Of a stretch of DNA of 16,644 bases, positions 1-6,406 are shown piece by piece. The stretch is from positions 1 to 16,644 of the forward strand of contig JARLFX010000071.1 of assembly GCA_031296355.1 (NCBI GenBank). The letters run 5' to 3'. Below the pieces are notes generated by a model. It did not search any database and was not told where the DNA came from. It saw nothing but the letters and a program-made list of their open reading frames with translations. Source of the stretch: Acidobacteriaceae bacterium. GTDB taxonomy: Bacteria > Acidobacteriota > Terriglobia > Terriglobales > Acidobacteriaceae. How positions within the stretch are numbered: the stretch's first letter is position 1; each line of letters begins with the position of its first letter. The position numbers were made by a program, and so were the translations under genes.

Positions 1-207
1 ACCATTGCGCCCGGGCTGTTTATGACGCCTATGGTCGCCGCCTTTCCGCCTGCGGTGCAGGAATCACTGGCGAATACAACACTCTTTCCTGCACGTCTTG
101 GCAAGCCGGAAGAGTATGCCGCGCTGGTCGAATCCATATGCCGGCAGCCGATGTTGAACGGCGAAACCATTCGCCTGGATGGTGCATTGCGCATGTCTCC
201 AAAGTAG
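1..207 (+). CDS. 3-hydroxyacyl-CoA dehydrogenase type 2-like SDR (C-terminal part)
   Basis: This is the 3' end of a gene that begins before the window; the frame is open from base 1 and stops at TAG 205-207. The visible 69 residues match the C-terminal part of short-chain dehydrogenases of the HSD17B10 / 3-hydroxyacyl-CoA dehydrogenase type 2 kind: [10 protein letters not shown] after the active-site region, [15 protein letters not shown], then [14 protein letters not shown]. These enzymes oxidise 3-hydroxyacyl-CoA to 3-ketoacyl-CoA with NAD in the cytoplasm. The catalytic Tyr/Lys and the Rossmann glycine motif lie outside the window and cannot be checked. A thiolase follows after 15 nt in the same direction and would cleave the ketoacyl-CoA product, so the two probably form one operon for fatty acid or isoleucine breakdown. 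The family call is firm; the exact substrate is inferred. Confidence 0.88.
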   Translation, partial: TIAPGLFMTPMVAAFPPAVQESLANTTLFPARLGKPEEYAALVESICRQPMLNGETIRLDGALRMSPK

Positions 208-222
208 CCGAGGGAGTGAACG

Positions 223-1410
223 ATGACAGATGTAGCCATTGTGAGTGCTGTGCGCACTCCGGTCGGAAAATTTCAGGGCGGATTGAGTGACCTGAGCGCC
301 ATTGATCTGGGTGCGCTTGTGGTGCGTGAAGCGGTGCGCCGTGCCGGCATTGCTCCCGAAACAGTTGATGAATGTGTGATGGGATGCGTGCTGCCCGCTG
401 GCCTGGGTCAGAATCCCGCGCGTCAGGCAGCCCTGCGCGGTGGTTTGGCCGATACCGTCAGCGCGCTCACCATCAACATGGTCTGTGGCAGCGGATTACA
501 GGCGGTGGCGCTCGCAGCGCAAAGCATCATGGCCGGGGTGTCTGAGATCGTGGTGGCCGGCGGCATGGAATCCATGAGCAACGCCCCCTATCTTTTGCCG
601 CAAGCCCGCAAGGGGCTTCGCATGGGCGATGCCACCCTGATCGATTCCATGGTTCACGATGGCCTCTGGTGTGGCTGCGACGATCAGCATATGGGGATGA
701 CAGGTGAGTTGGTGGCGGAGACGTATTCCATCACCCGCGAAGCGCAGGATGCATACGCTGTGGAGAGCCATCACCGCGCCGCTACAGCATGGCAGGCAGG
801 CCGCTTTGACGCCGAGGTGTTGCCGATTGCGAGACCGGCAACAAAGAAGGGAAGTGCCGCTTCCGAAATACGCATGGATGAAAGTATTCGCCCCGATGCA
901 TCGCTGGAGATCCTCGCCCAGCTTCGGCCAGCATTCAAAAAGGATGGCACCGTGACCGCAGGCAATGCACCTGGTGTAAACGACGGCGCTGCCGCCGTCG
1001 TCGTAATGTCAGTGGATCGCGCAAAGGCTCTGGGCCTGCAGCCGATGGCTGTCATCCGCGCGCAGGCGAACAGCGGAGTCGCTCCGCGCTGGGTGATGCT
1101 GGCGCCAGTCACCGGTGTGCAAAAGGTCCTGCAGCGAGCCGGTTGGTCCATCGCAGACGTTGATCTGTTTGAACTGAATGAGGCCTTCGCCGTGCAGGCG
1201 CTGGGTGTCTCGCGCGAACTGGGCATCGATCTCCAGCGAGTCAACGTAAACGGCGGCGCGATTGCAATCGGGCACCCCATCGGCGCCAGCGGAGCGCGTG
1301 TACTGGTCACCCTGCTGCACGAGATGATTCGCCGCGATGCGCGAAAAGGTGTCGCCGCCCTCTGTCTTGGCGGTGGTAACTCGGTTGCTCTGGCCATCGA
1401 ACGGCCTTAG
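223..1410 (+). CDS. Acetyl-CoA acetyltransferase / 3-ketoacyl-CoA thiolase
   Basis: A 395-residue thiolase, the usual length for the family. It condenses two acetyl-CoA or, in the degradative direction, cleaves 3-ketoacyl-CoA with CoA. The nucleophilic cysteine is Cys88 in [23 protein letters not shown] follows, then ELNEAFA, the histidine motif [10 protein letters not shown] (His351), and the second catalytic cysteine Cys381 in CLGGG. The usual C-terminal GGGxG motif reads GGGNS, a mild deviation. The ATG at 223 is preceded by a GAGGGAG ribosome-binding sequence about 6 nt upstream. It lies 15 nt downstream of the HSD10-like dehydrogenase and is probably co-transcribed with it. Its TAG stop overlaps the stop of the opposite-strand metC-like gene. 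A biosynthetic role (for example acetoacetyl-CoA for polyhydroxyalkanoate) cannot be excluded, but the neighbour favours catabolism. Confidence 0.95.
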   Translation: MTDVAIVSAVRTPVGKFQGGLSDLSAIDLGALVVREAVRRAGIAPETVDECVMGCVLPAGLGQNPARQAALRGGLADTVSALTINMVCGSGLQAVALAAQSIMAGVSEIVVAGGMESMSNAPYLLPQARKGLRMGDATLIDSMVHDGLWCGCDDQHMGMTGELVAETYSITREAQDAYAVESHHRAATAWQAGRFDAEVLPIARPATKKGSAASEIRMDESIRPDASLEILAQLRPAFKKDGTVTAGNAPGVNDGAAAVVVMSVDRAKALGLQPMAVIRAQANSGVAPRWVMLAPVTGVQKVLQRAGWSIADVDLFELNEAFAVQALGVSRELGIDLQRVNVNGGAIAIGHPIGASGARVLVTLLHEMIRRDARKGVAALCLGGGNSVALAIERP

Positions 1411-2540
1411 CTCAATTGGGCTGCGAGGTCTTCGATCAGATCATCCGCATCTTCCGCGCCGATAGATAGCCGCAGCAGGTCCTGCGGTATGCCGCGCGCT
1501 GCGCGGTCTTCCGCCGGCACGCTGGCATGCGACATAGCGTAAGGGATGCTGATGGTAGACGTCACGCTGCCGAAGCTCACTGCGATCTTGAAGAGCTTGC
1601 TCTGTTCAGCAATCTGCTTCGCCCGTTCCTTCGAGCCGACCGTGAATCCAACCACCGCACCACCACCGCGCGCCTGTCGCAGTTGTACTGCGTAGCCCGG
1701 ATGGCTTGGCAATCCCGGATAGTGCACTGACTGCACCTTGGGATGTGTTGCCAGAAACTCTGCGATCTTTGCGGCATTGCTTTGTTGTGCGTCCATGCGC
1801 AGCTTCAGCGTCTTCAATCCGCGCAGCAGTAGGTATGCGTCGAACGGCGCCAGGGCATTGCCTTCTGCATTCTGCACAAAGTGAATCTCCCGCGCCAGTG
1901 CTTCATCGTTGACCACCACCACGCCGCCGGTCACATCACTGTGTCCGCATAGAAACTTCGTAGCCGAATGCAGCACGATGTCTGCGCCCAGTGCGAGCGG
2001 ATTCTGCAGGTAGGGCGACATGGTGCTGTTGTCTACGCAGAAGAGGATGCCACGCTGCTTTGCTACCGCTGCAATGGCCGCCAGATCCAGCACGCGCAGC
2101 AGCGGGTTAGTGGGCGACTCCACATAGATTAGCCGTGTCGCATCTGTAATCTCGGCCGCAAGTGCTGCGGCGTCCGATGCATCCACGTAGCGCACAGTGA
2201 TCCCCGCACGGCTCAGAATCTTCGCAAAGAGTCGGGTGGTTCCGCCGTACAGGTCCCAGTCCGCCAGAATCTCATCGCCCGTCTTCAGTAGATGTGCGAC
2301 AGATGTAATAGCAGCCATGCCGCTGGCAAACGCAAAGCCGCGGTTTCCGCCCTCCAGCGCCGCGACCTGGTCTTCCAGCACGCGCCGCGTAGGATTTCCG
2401 CTGCGCGAATAGTCATACCTGCCGAAACTATCAGCCGCCTCCTGCTCAAACGTTGCGGTCTGGTAGATCGGCGTGGCCATGGGATGGTGCGGATCATCCG
2501 GGCTGGCGTCAAACTGCACAAGGCGAGTGGCAAACTTCAT
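1407..2540 (-). CDS. metC: Cystathionine beta-lyase-like PLP enzyme
   Basis: A 377-residue Cys/Met-metabolism PLP-dependent enzyme (fold type I). The PLP lysine is Lys195 in [12 protein letters not shown]. The ring-nitrogen aspartate is Asp170 in [25 protein letters not shown] (about 43-53) and SGMAAITS (about 73-80) are the usual cofactor and phosphate contacts. The motifs [24 protein letters not shown] and the C-terminal [10 protein letters not shown] resemble cystathionine beta-lyases more than gamma-lyases, so I expect it to cleave cystathionine to homocysteine, pyruvate and ammonia in the cytoplasm. Its ATG overlaps the TGA of the upstream paralogue (ATGA, 2537-2540), so the two are probably translationally coupled. 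Its TAA overlaps the thiolase TAG on the other strand. Substrate specificity within this family is hard to read from sequence; gamma-lyase activity remains possible. Confidence 0.87.
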   Translation of the reverse strand: MKFATRLVQFDASPDDPHHPMATPIYQTATFEQEAADSFGRYDYSRSGNPTRRVLEDQVAALEGGNRGFAFASGMAAITSVAHLLKTGDEILADWDLYGGTTRLFAKILSRAGITVRYVDASDAAALAAEITDATRLIYVESPTNPLLRVLDLAAIAAVAKQRGILFCVDNSTMSPYLQNPLALGADIVLHSATKFLCGHSDVTGGVVVVNDEALAREIHFVQNAEGNALAPFDAYLLLRGLKTLKLRMDAQQSNAAKIAEFLATHPKVQSVHYPGLPSHPGYAVQLRQARGGGAVVGFTVGSKERAKQIAEQSKLFKIAVSFGSVTSTISIPYAMSHASVPAEDRAARGIPQDLLRLSIGAEDADDLIEDLAAQLS

Positions 2541-3718
2541 GCCTTCGCTCCAAACACAACCGTAAATGCCTGCTCGAAGTCAGCAATTAAATCCTGCGGC
2601 GCTTCCAGCCCCACTGACAAACGAATCAGGCGGTCCGATATGCCCAGCTTCGCCCGCACCTCTGGCGTGAGATCGCAGTGCGACGCCGTCGCTGGATGCG
2701 TGATCAGTGTCTCCACGCTGCCCAGGCTCTCCGCGCAGGTCGCCAGCTTGAGCGCATTGATGAAGTTGAGGGTGTCCTTGGCGCTGGCATCCAGTTCAAA
2801 CGCCATCATGCCGCCAAAGCCCTTCTGCTGCTTCTCAGCCAATGCCTTTTGCGGAAACGAATCCAGCCCCGGATAGTAGACATGCTCGACCTTCGGATGC
2901 TTTTCCAGCCAGTTCGCAATCTGTCCAGCGTTGCTGCAATGCAGTGCCAGCCGAGCCGGCAGCGTCTTGATGCCCTGTAGTGCAAGCCATGAGTCAAACG
3001 GCGCTTGGATCGTGCCGATCGTCTTCCGCACCAATCGCAACCGCTCAATAATCGCTTCGTTATGCGTTGCCAGCGAACCGCCAATCGTCGCGTTATGGCC
3101 GTCGATGTATTTTGTGGTCGACAGCATCGAGATATCAGCTCCCAGGTTCAGGCAGTTCTGCAGCAGCGGCGTCAGGAATGTATTGTCCACGGCCAGCAGT
3201 ACATTCTCCTGCGCATGCGCGATCTCTGCCAGTGCCTTTACATCAGATAGCAGTAGCGTAGGATTCGCCGGCGTCTCGACGAAAATGAGCCGCGTATTCG
3301 GACGCAAGGCCTGCTTCACTGCCTCCAGATTCGAGGTATCGACTGAAGTGTATTCAATGCCAAAATTCCCAATCACCTGGTGAAAGAGACGCGACGTGCC
3401 GCCGTAGATCACCTCGGAAAGAATCACGTGGTCGCCTGCCTTCAGCAGCCCCATGCAGAGCGTGGTGATCGCGGCCATGCCGGAGCGGAAGCAGAGTGCC
3501 GTCGTCGTGCCTTCCACTGCGGCAATTGCCTGTTCCAGCGCATTCACCGTGGGATTTGCGCCGCGCGAGTAGCCATAGCCTTTGGTCACGCCCACGCTCT
3601 CGTGGATGTACGTTGCCGTCTGGTGGATAGGAAACAGGATCGAATTCGACTGGCTCTCGTAGACCCGGTTCGAGTGGATGACGAGTGTGGACGGCTGAAA
3701 GTCTTTCTGGTCAGGCAA
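2537..3718 (-). CDS. metB: Cystathionine gamma-synthase-like PLP enzyme
   Basis: A trans-sulfuration PLP enzyme of about 393 residues, paralogous to the next gene. The PLP lysine sits in LSTTKYIDGHNATIGG and the cofactor aspartate in AVDNTFLTPLLQN; GYGYSRGANPT and FRSGMAAITT supply other PLP contacts. It probably joins an activated homoserine ester to cysteine to make cystathionine, which the coupled downstream lyase would turn into homocysteine. Start choice: a GTG at 3731-3733 gives 398 residues but has no ribosome-binding site. A TTG at 3716-3718 has AAAGGA 6 nt upstream and is preferred; the homologous region begins later (PSTLVIH). It is the first gene of a two-gene operon, with an AT-rich probable promoter region upstream. 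HNATIGG replaces the commoner HSDVVGG, so O-acyl-homoserine sulfhydrylase or gamma-lyase activity is an alternative. Confidence 0.85.
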   Translation of the reverse strand: MPDQKDFQPSTLVIHSNRVYESQSNSILFPIHQTATYIHESVGVTKGYGYSRGANPTVNALEQAIAAVEGTTTALCFRSGMAAITTLCMGLLKAGDHVILSEVIYGGTSRLFHQVIGNFGIEYTSVDTSNLEAVKQALRPNTRLIFVETPANPTLLLSDVKALAEIAHAQENVLLAVDNTFLTPLLQNCLNLGADISMLSTTKYIDGHNATIGGSLATHNEAIIERLRLVRKTIGTIQAPFDSWLALQGIKTLPARLALHCSNAGQIANWLEKHPKVEHVYYPGLDSFPQKALAEKQQKGFGGMMAFELDASAKDTLNFINALKLATCAESLGSVETLITHPATASHCDLTPEVRAKLGISDRLIRLSVGLEAPQDLIADFEQAFTVVFGAKA

Positions 3719-3820
3719 GGTGGTTCCTTTCACAAGTCAGAGTGCCGCAAGGACAACTCCAACTGGTTCATCACAGTAGCAGGATTGCCCGGATGCGGTG
3801 ATGCAGGCCGCTGCCCGACG

Positions 3821-3856
3821 CAATAATGCATATTCTATAAGTTTAGTCTGTATGGT
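3821..3856 (-). promoter_or_regulatory. AT-rich probable promoter region of the metB-metC pair
   Basis: The 193-nt gap between the zinc-ribbon gene and the metB-like gene holds a conspicuously AT-rich patch in an otherwise GC-rich window. On the minus strand it reads ACTTATAGAATATGCATTAT, with TATAGAAT as a possible -10. I see no convincing -35 at 17 nt, no SAM-riboswitch motif and no clear operator palindrome beyond ATGCAT. The call rests on position and composition only. Confidence 0.35.
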
Positions 3857-3903
3857 GGTCTGCGTCGCGTGAATCAGCATGCGGCCGGTGTGCCCTGTGC
3901 CGC

Positions 3904-3924
3904 AAAAGCCTCTGCGCCCAGGCT
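3904..3924 (-). terminator. Candidate intrinsic terminator of the first ECF operon
   Basis: Directly after the TAA of the zinc-ribbon gene, the minus strand reads AGCCT, an 8-nt loop, AGGCT and then a run of T. This 5-bp stem followed by four T residues resembles a short rho-independent terminator. It would end the sigma / membrane protein / zinc-ribbon transcript before the metB-metC promoter region. The stem is short, so the call is tentative. Confidence 0.4.
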
Positions 3925-3926
3925 AT

Positions 3927-4454
3927 TTACGGATAGACCTTGAGCCGTGCCGGGGTAGCATCCGATGTGCAATCATGGCCGCACTGCTTGCAATACACAT
4001 CCGTAATCCGGACATCGCGGAAGCAGCGGCCGCACACCGGGGCCATCTGGAACTGGCACTGCGGGCAAAAATTGTAGGTGGACTGCACCTGTGTGCTGCA
4101 GTTGGGGCAGCGCGTCAGGATCGGCTGCCGTAGCAGGAAGTAGACCACTGCGCCAATGCCGCCCGGCATCACGATCACCAGCAACATCCACAGCCTGGCA
4201 GACATATTACGCCGCTTCACATCGCGGCTGACGTACCCAACCAGCAGCACGTAGCTGGCGATCGCCGTGCCCCAGGAGTAACCCATCAGCAGGCGCATCG
4301 GCATCATATTCGGCTTGTTGTGGGGCAGATAGCCGTGGAAGAGATACTGCACGCCGATAAAGACGAGCACGGCGAGCACCATCGACCACACGGGGATCAT
4401 GTCCAACTCGTGGTCGCCCTGGTGCAGATCGCGATTTGTTGTCCAGTTGCTCAT
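3927..4454 (-). CDS. Membrane protein with C-terminal double zinc ribbon, unknown function
   Basis: A 175-residue protein with no recognised family name. Three hydrophobic helices lie at about 20-40, 54-76 and 88-108. A cytoplasm-sized tail then carries two zinc-ribbon knuckle pairs: Cys116-x2-Cys119 with Cys130-x2-Cys133, and Cys141-x2-Cys144 with Cys155-x2-Cys158. Eight cysteines in four CxxC pairs predict two bound zinc ions. Zinc-ribbon tails on small membrane proteins often mediate protein contacts, but no function can be assigned. It is the last gene of a three-gene operon, 9 nt downstream of the two-helix protein, under an ECF sigma factor, so it is probably an envelope or signalling component of that regulon. 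The ATG at 4454 has no good ribosome-binding site, so translation may depend on the upstream gene. A later start at Met19 is possible. Confidence 0.8.
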   Translation of the reverse strand: MSNWTTNRDLHQGDHELDMIPVWSMVLAVLVFIGVQYLFHGYLPHNKPNMMPMRLLMGYSWGTAIASYVLLVGYVSRDVKRRNMSARLWMLLVIVMPGGIGAVVYFLLRQPILTRCPNCSTQVQSTYNFCPQCQFQMAPVCGRCFRDVRITDVYCKQCGHDCTSDATPARLKVYP

Positions 4455-4463
4455 AGCAGATCG

Positions 4464-4844
4464 TTAGACCGAATCATCTCCCTTGTGATGATTCCGGCGC
4501 ATCCATACGAAAATCAGCGCGGTTGCCGTCACCGGCAGAAACCATAGCCCAAGCAGCATCATCTGGCTGCCCCCACGCAGCGCCGCCAGCACATCGTCTG
4601 ACAATTCTGCCATGTCGTACTGTGCCAGACCCATCCAAACCGCATAGCACAGCATGGCGGTCATTGCGGAGCCGATTGTCAGCGGCAGCCACAGCGTACG
4701 GCGTTGCTGCGTGGTCTGCTGCATCTCCATGGCGCGTTCATGCACCACGCGATGCGTACGGCCCACACGGACGGAGTCTGCCGCCAGCGGAAGACTCCGC
4801 AGCGCCTGCCGTGCCTGAAACTCCGTCATGGGCTTCTGGCTCAT
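4464..4844 (-). CDS. Two-helix membrane protein, candidate anti-sigma factor
   Basis: A 126-residue protein of no recognised family. About 50 N-terminal polar, helix-prone residues (FQARQALRSLPLAADS onward) precede two hydrophobic helices at about 51-74 and 95-115, joined by a short acidic loop, and the tail is basic and short. Its ATG overlaps the TGA of the ECF sigma gene (ATGA, 4841-4844), the usual arrangement of sigma/anti-sigma pairs and a sign of translational coupling. By position and topology (cytosolic N-terminus of about 50 residues, then membrane) it could hold the sigma factor at the membrane. It has no HxxxCxxC zinc motif, unlike the anti-sigma factor at the other ECF locus in this window. 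The anti-sigma role is inferred from context only. Confidence 0.75.
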   Translation of the reverse strand: MSQKPMTEFQARQALRSLPLAADSVRVGRTHRVVHERAMEMQQTTQQRRTLWLPLTIGSAMTAMLCYAVWMGLAQYDMAELSDDVLAALRGGSQMMLLGLWFLPVTATALIFVWMRRNHHKGDDSV

Positions 4845-5479
4845 TGTGCGTCGTCTCCAGCGTGGTTGCTTTGCAGACTTTCCATGTGCGGGCGTAGTGC
4901 GGCAAGTCCGCGGTACAACCGCGACTTTACGGTGGAGAGCGGGGCATGCGTAACGCTGGCGATCTCTTCCAGCGAAAGCTCTTCATGGAAGCGCAACGTC
5001 AGCACTTCGCGGTAATTCGTATCCAGTTGCAGCAGTACCTGTGCCAGCAGCGCGTTCTGCTCGCCTGCTCGCAGGTAATCCAGCGGAGAAGGCTCATCAC
5101 TGGCAATCTCAAATGGCTGAGCGTCTTCGGTGTTCTCCGTCATCTCATCCAGGCTGGCCACACGACGCTTGCGTGAATTGTCGATAACCAGGTTGCGCGC
5201 GATGGTGAACAGCCAGGTGTCAAAGCGGGCGCGGCCGTCATACTGCGTCCCCCGCGTTAGCACGCGCATCCACGTTTCCTGAAACAGGTCTTCGGCCAGC
5301 TCGCGTTTGCCGGTCAGGAACAAAAGGTACCGCAGCAGCCGGTGCTGATACTGCTCAATCAGCGTGTCCATCAGTTCCGTGTCGTGCTTCTTCAGCCCAC
5401 GCGCAATCACTGCGTTCGATGCTTGTGTCTCGGCGGCGATTGTCCGGGCAGCGGTGGCGGAGATGGCAGCGGTGCGCAT
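4841..5479 (-). CDS. ECF-type RNA polymerase sigma factor
   Basis: A 212-residue sigma70-family factor of the extracytoplasmic-function type, containing only regions 2 and 4. Region 2 spans about 36-107 and includes AEDLFQETWMRVL and FDTWLFTIARNLVIDNSRKRR. An acidic linker of about 40 residues follows. Region 4 spans about 145-197 and has the helix-turn-helix LSLEEIASVTHAPLSTVKSR. It directs RNA polymerase to a dedicated promoter set. The ATG at 5479 has GGAAGGA just upstream, so the 35-residue N-terminal extension is probably real. The gene starts a three-gene operon with a two-helix and a zinc-ribbon membrane protein, and is divergent from rlmB across 124 nt. I found no GGAAC/GTCTAA-type promoter upstream, unlike the other ECF locus here; only a lone TATATA at 5497-5502 stands out. 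Confidence 0.95.
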   Translation of the reverse strand: MRTAAISATAARTIAAETQASNAVIARGLKKHDTELMDTLIEQYQHRLLRYLLFLTGKRELAEDLFQETWMRVLTRGTQYDGRARFDTWLFTIARNLVIDNSRKRRVASLDEMTENTEDAQPFEIASDEPSPLDYLRAGEQNALLAQVLLQLDTNYREVLTLRFHEELSLEEIASVTHAPLSTVKSRLYRGLAALRPHMESLQSNHAGDDAQ

Positions 5480-5603
5480 AATGTCCTTCCTTTAGGTATA
5501 TACGCGAGTTGGGGCAAAAAGACGCGGCAAGCTACAGGAATTTGGCACATTGCCTATCGGCTCCCCCCGCGCAGGAGGGCCCCTGGACGGGTAAAATGGG
5601 GAG

Positions 5604-6404
5604 ATGGACGTTCTTTACGGCCTCCACCCGGTGGAGGAGGCGATTCGAGCCCGGCACGGCGCGCTGGACCGCGTCAGCATAGCGCGCGAGGCCCGCGATG
5701 GCCGACTTGACCACTTGGTGCAGGCCTGCCGCGATGCCGGCGTCCGCGTCTCCATAGAGCCGCGCGATCAGCTTACCCGCTATGCCAATACGGATGCCCA
5801 CCAGGGCGTCGTGGGGTTTATCCGCGAACGCAAATTCCTCACCGTGGAAGACCTGCTGGAGACGCAAAAGCCCACCGGGGAATACCGCTTTTTCCTGGCT
5901 CTGGATGGCGTAGAAGACCCCCACAATCTGGGCGCTCTGCTGCGTACGGCAGATGGTGCGGGCGCAGACGGCGTTATCCTCCCCGAGCGCCGCTCAGCCC
6001 CCGTGACTGCCACCGTGGCCAAGACCTCTGCCGGGGCCACCGAGCATGTGCGCATCGCCAAAGTCACAAACCTGGTCCGCGCCCTGGAGAAGCTGAAGGC
6101 GCAGAACGTATGGTGCATCGGCCTGGACGAGCGTGGCGAGAAGACCTACGACGAGTTCGATTTCAAGGCGGATTGTGTGCTCGTCCTGGGCCGCGAAGGC
6201 GAGGGCCTGCACGATCTCACCCGCAAAACCTGCGACCACCTCCTCCGCATCCCCATGGCGGGCGGCGTATCGTCCCTGAACGTCTCCGTTGCCGGCGCGG
6301 TCGTAATGTATGAGGCCGCCCGCCAGCGGCGCACCGCGGCGGTTCCAGCAGTGCCCGCTGCTCCCGTCAAAGCGCAGAAGCCGCGCAAAGGGCTGGGTTC
6401 CTGA
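5604..6404 (+). CDS. rlmB: 23S rRNA (guanosine-2'-O-)-methyltransferase RlmB (SpoU/TrmH family)
   Basis: A 266-residue SPOUT-class RNA ribose methyltransferase. An N-terminal RNA-binding domain (about 1-75, starting LYGLHPVEEAIRA) precedes the knotted SpoU domain (about 95-240). Motif 1 has Asn108 and Arg114 in DPHNLGALLRTADGAG. Motif 2 is LGREGEGL (195-202). Motif 3 is IPMAGGVSSLNVSVA (216-230). By family it uses S-adenosylmethionine to methylate a 23S rRNA guanosine, G2251 in E. coli; close relatives modify tRNA or other rRNA sites. The Ala/Pro/Lys-rich tail after about 240 is an extension. The ATG at 5604 is forced by an in-frame stop at 5592. There is no normally spaced Shine-Dalgarno, and TAAAAT sits 6 nt upstream, so the mRNA may be leaderless. 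The next gene starts 2 nt after the stop. Confidence 0.93.
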   Translation: MDVLYGLHPVEEAIRARHGALDRVSIAREARDGRLDHLVQACRDAGVRVSIEPRDQLTRYANTDAHQGVVGFIRERKFLTVEDLLETQKPTGEYRFFLALDGVEDPHNLGALLRTADGAGADGVILPERRSAPVTATVAKTSAGATEHVRIAKVTNLVRALEKLKAQNVWCIGLDERGEKTYDEFDFKADCVLVLGREGEGLHDLTRKTCDHLLRIPMAGGVSSLNVSVAGAVVMYEAARQRRTAAVPAVPAAPVKAQKPRKGLGS

Positions 6405-6406
6405 CT

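Noticed and set aside
771..1397. 208-residue minus-strand open frame inside the thiolase gene
   Set aside because: Low-complexity Arg/Ser/Ala composition, no motifs, and it lies wholly antisense to a clear thiolase.
2292..2876. 194-residue plus-strand frame across the metB/metC junction
   Set aside because: Ser/Cys/Arg-rich shadow of two PLP enzymes; no start signal or family motif.
3734..3926. Possible SAM riboswitch upstream of the metB-metC pair
   Set aside because: I looked for SAM-I/II-like conserved motifs and stems in this 193-nt region and saw none; only an AT-rich promoter-like patch is present.
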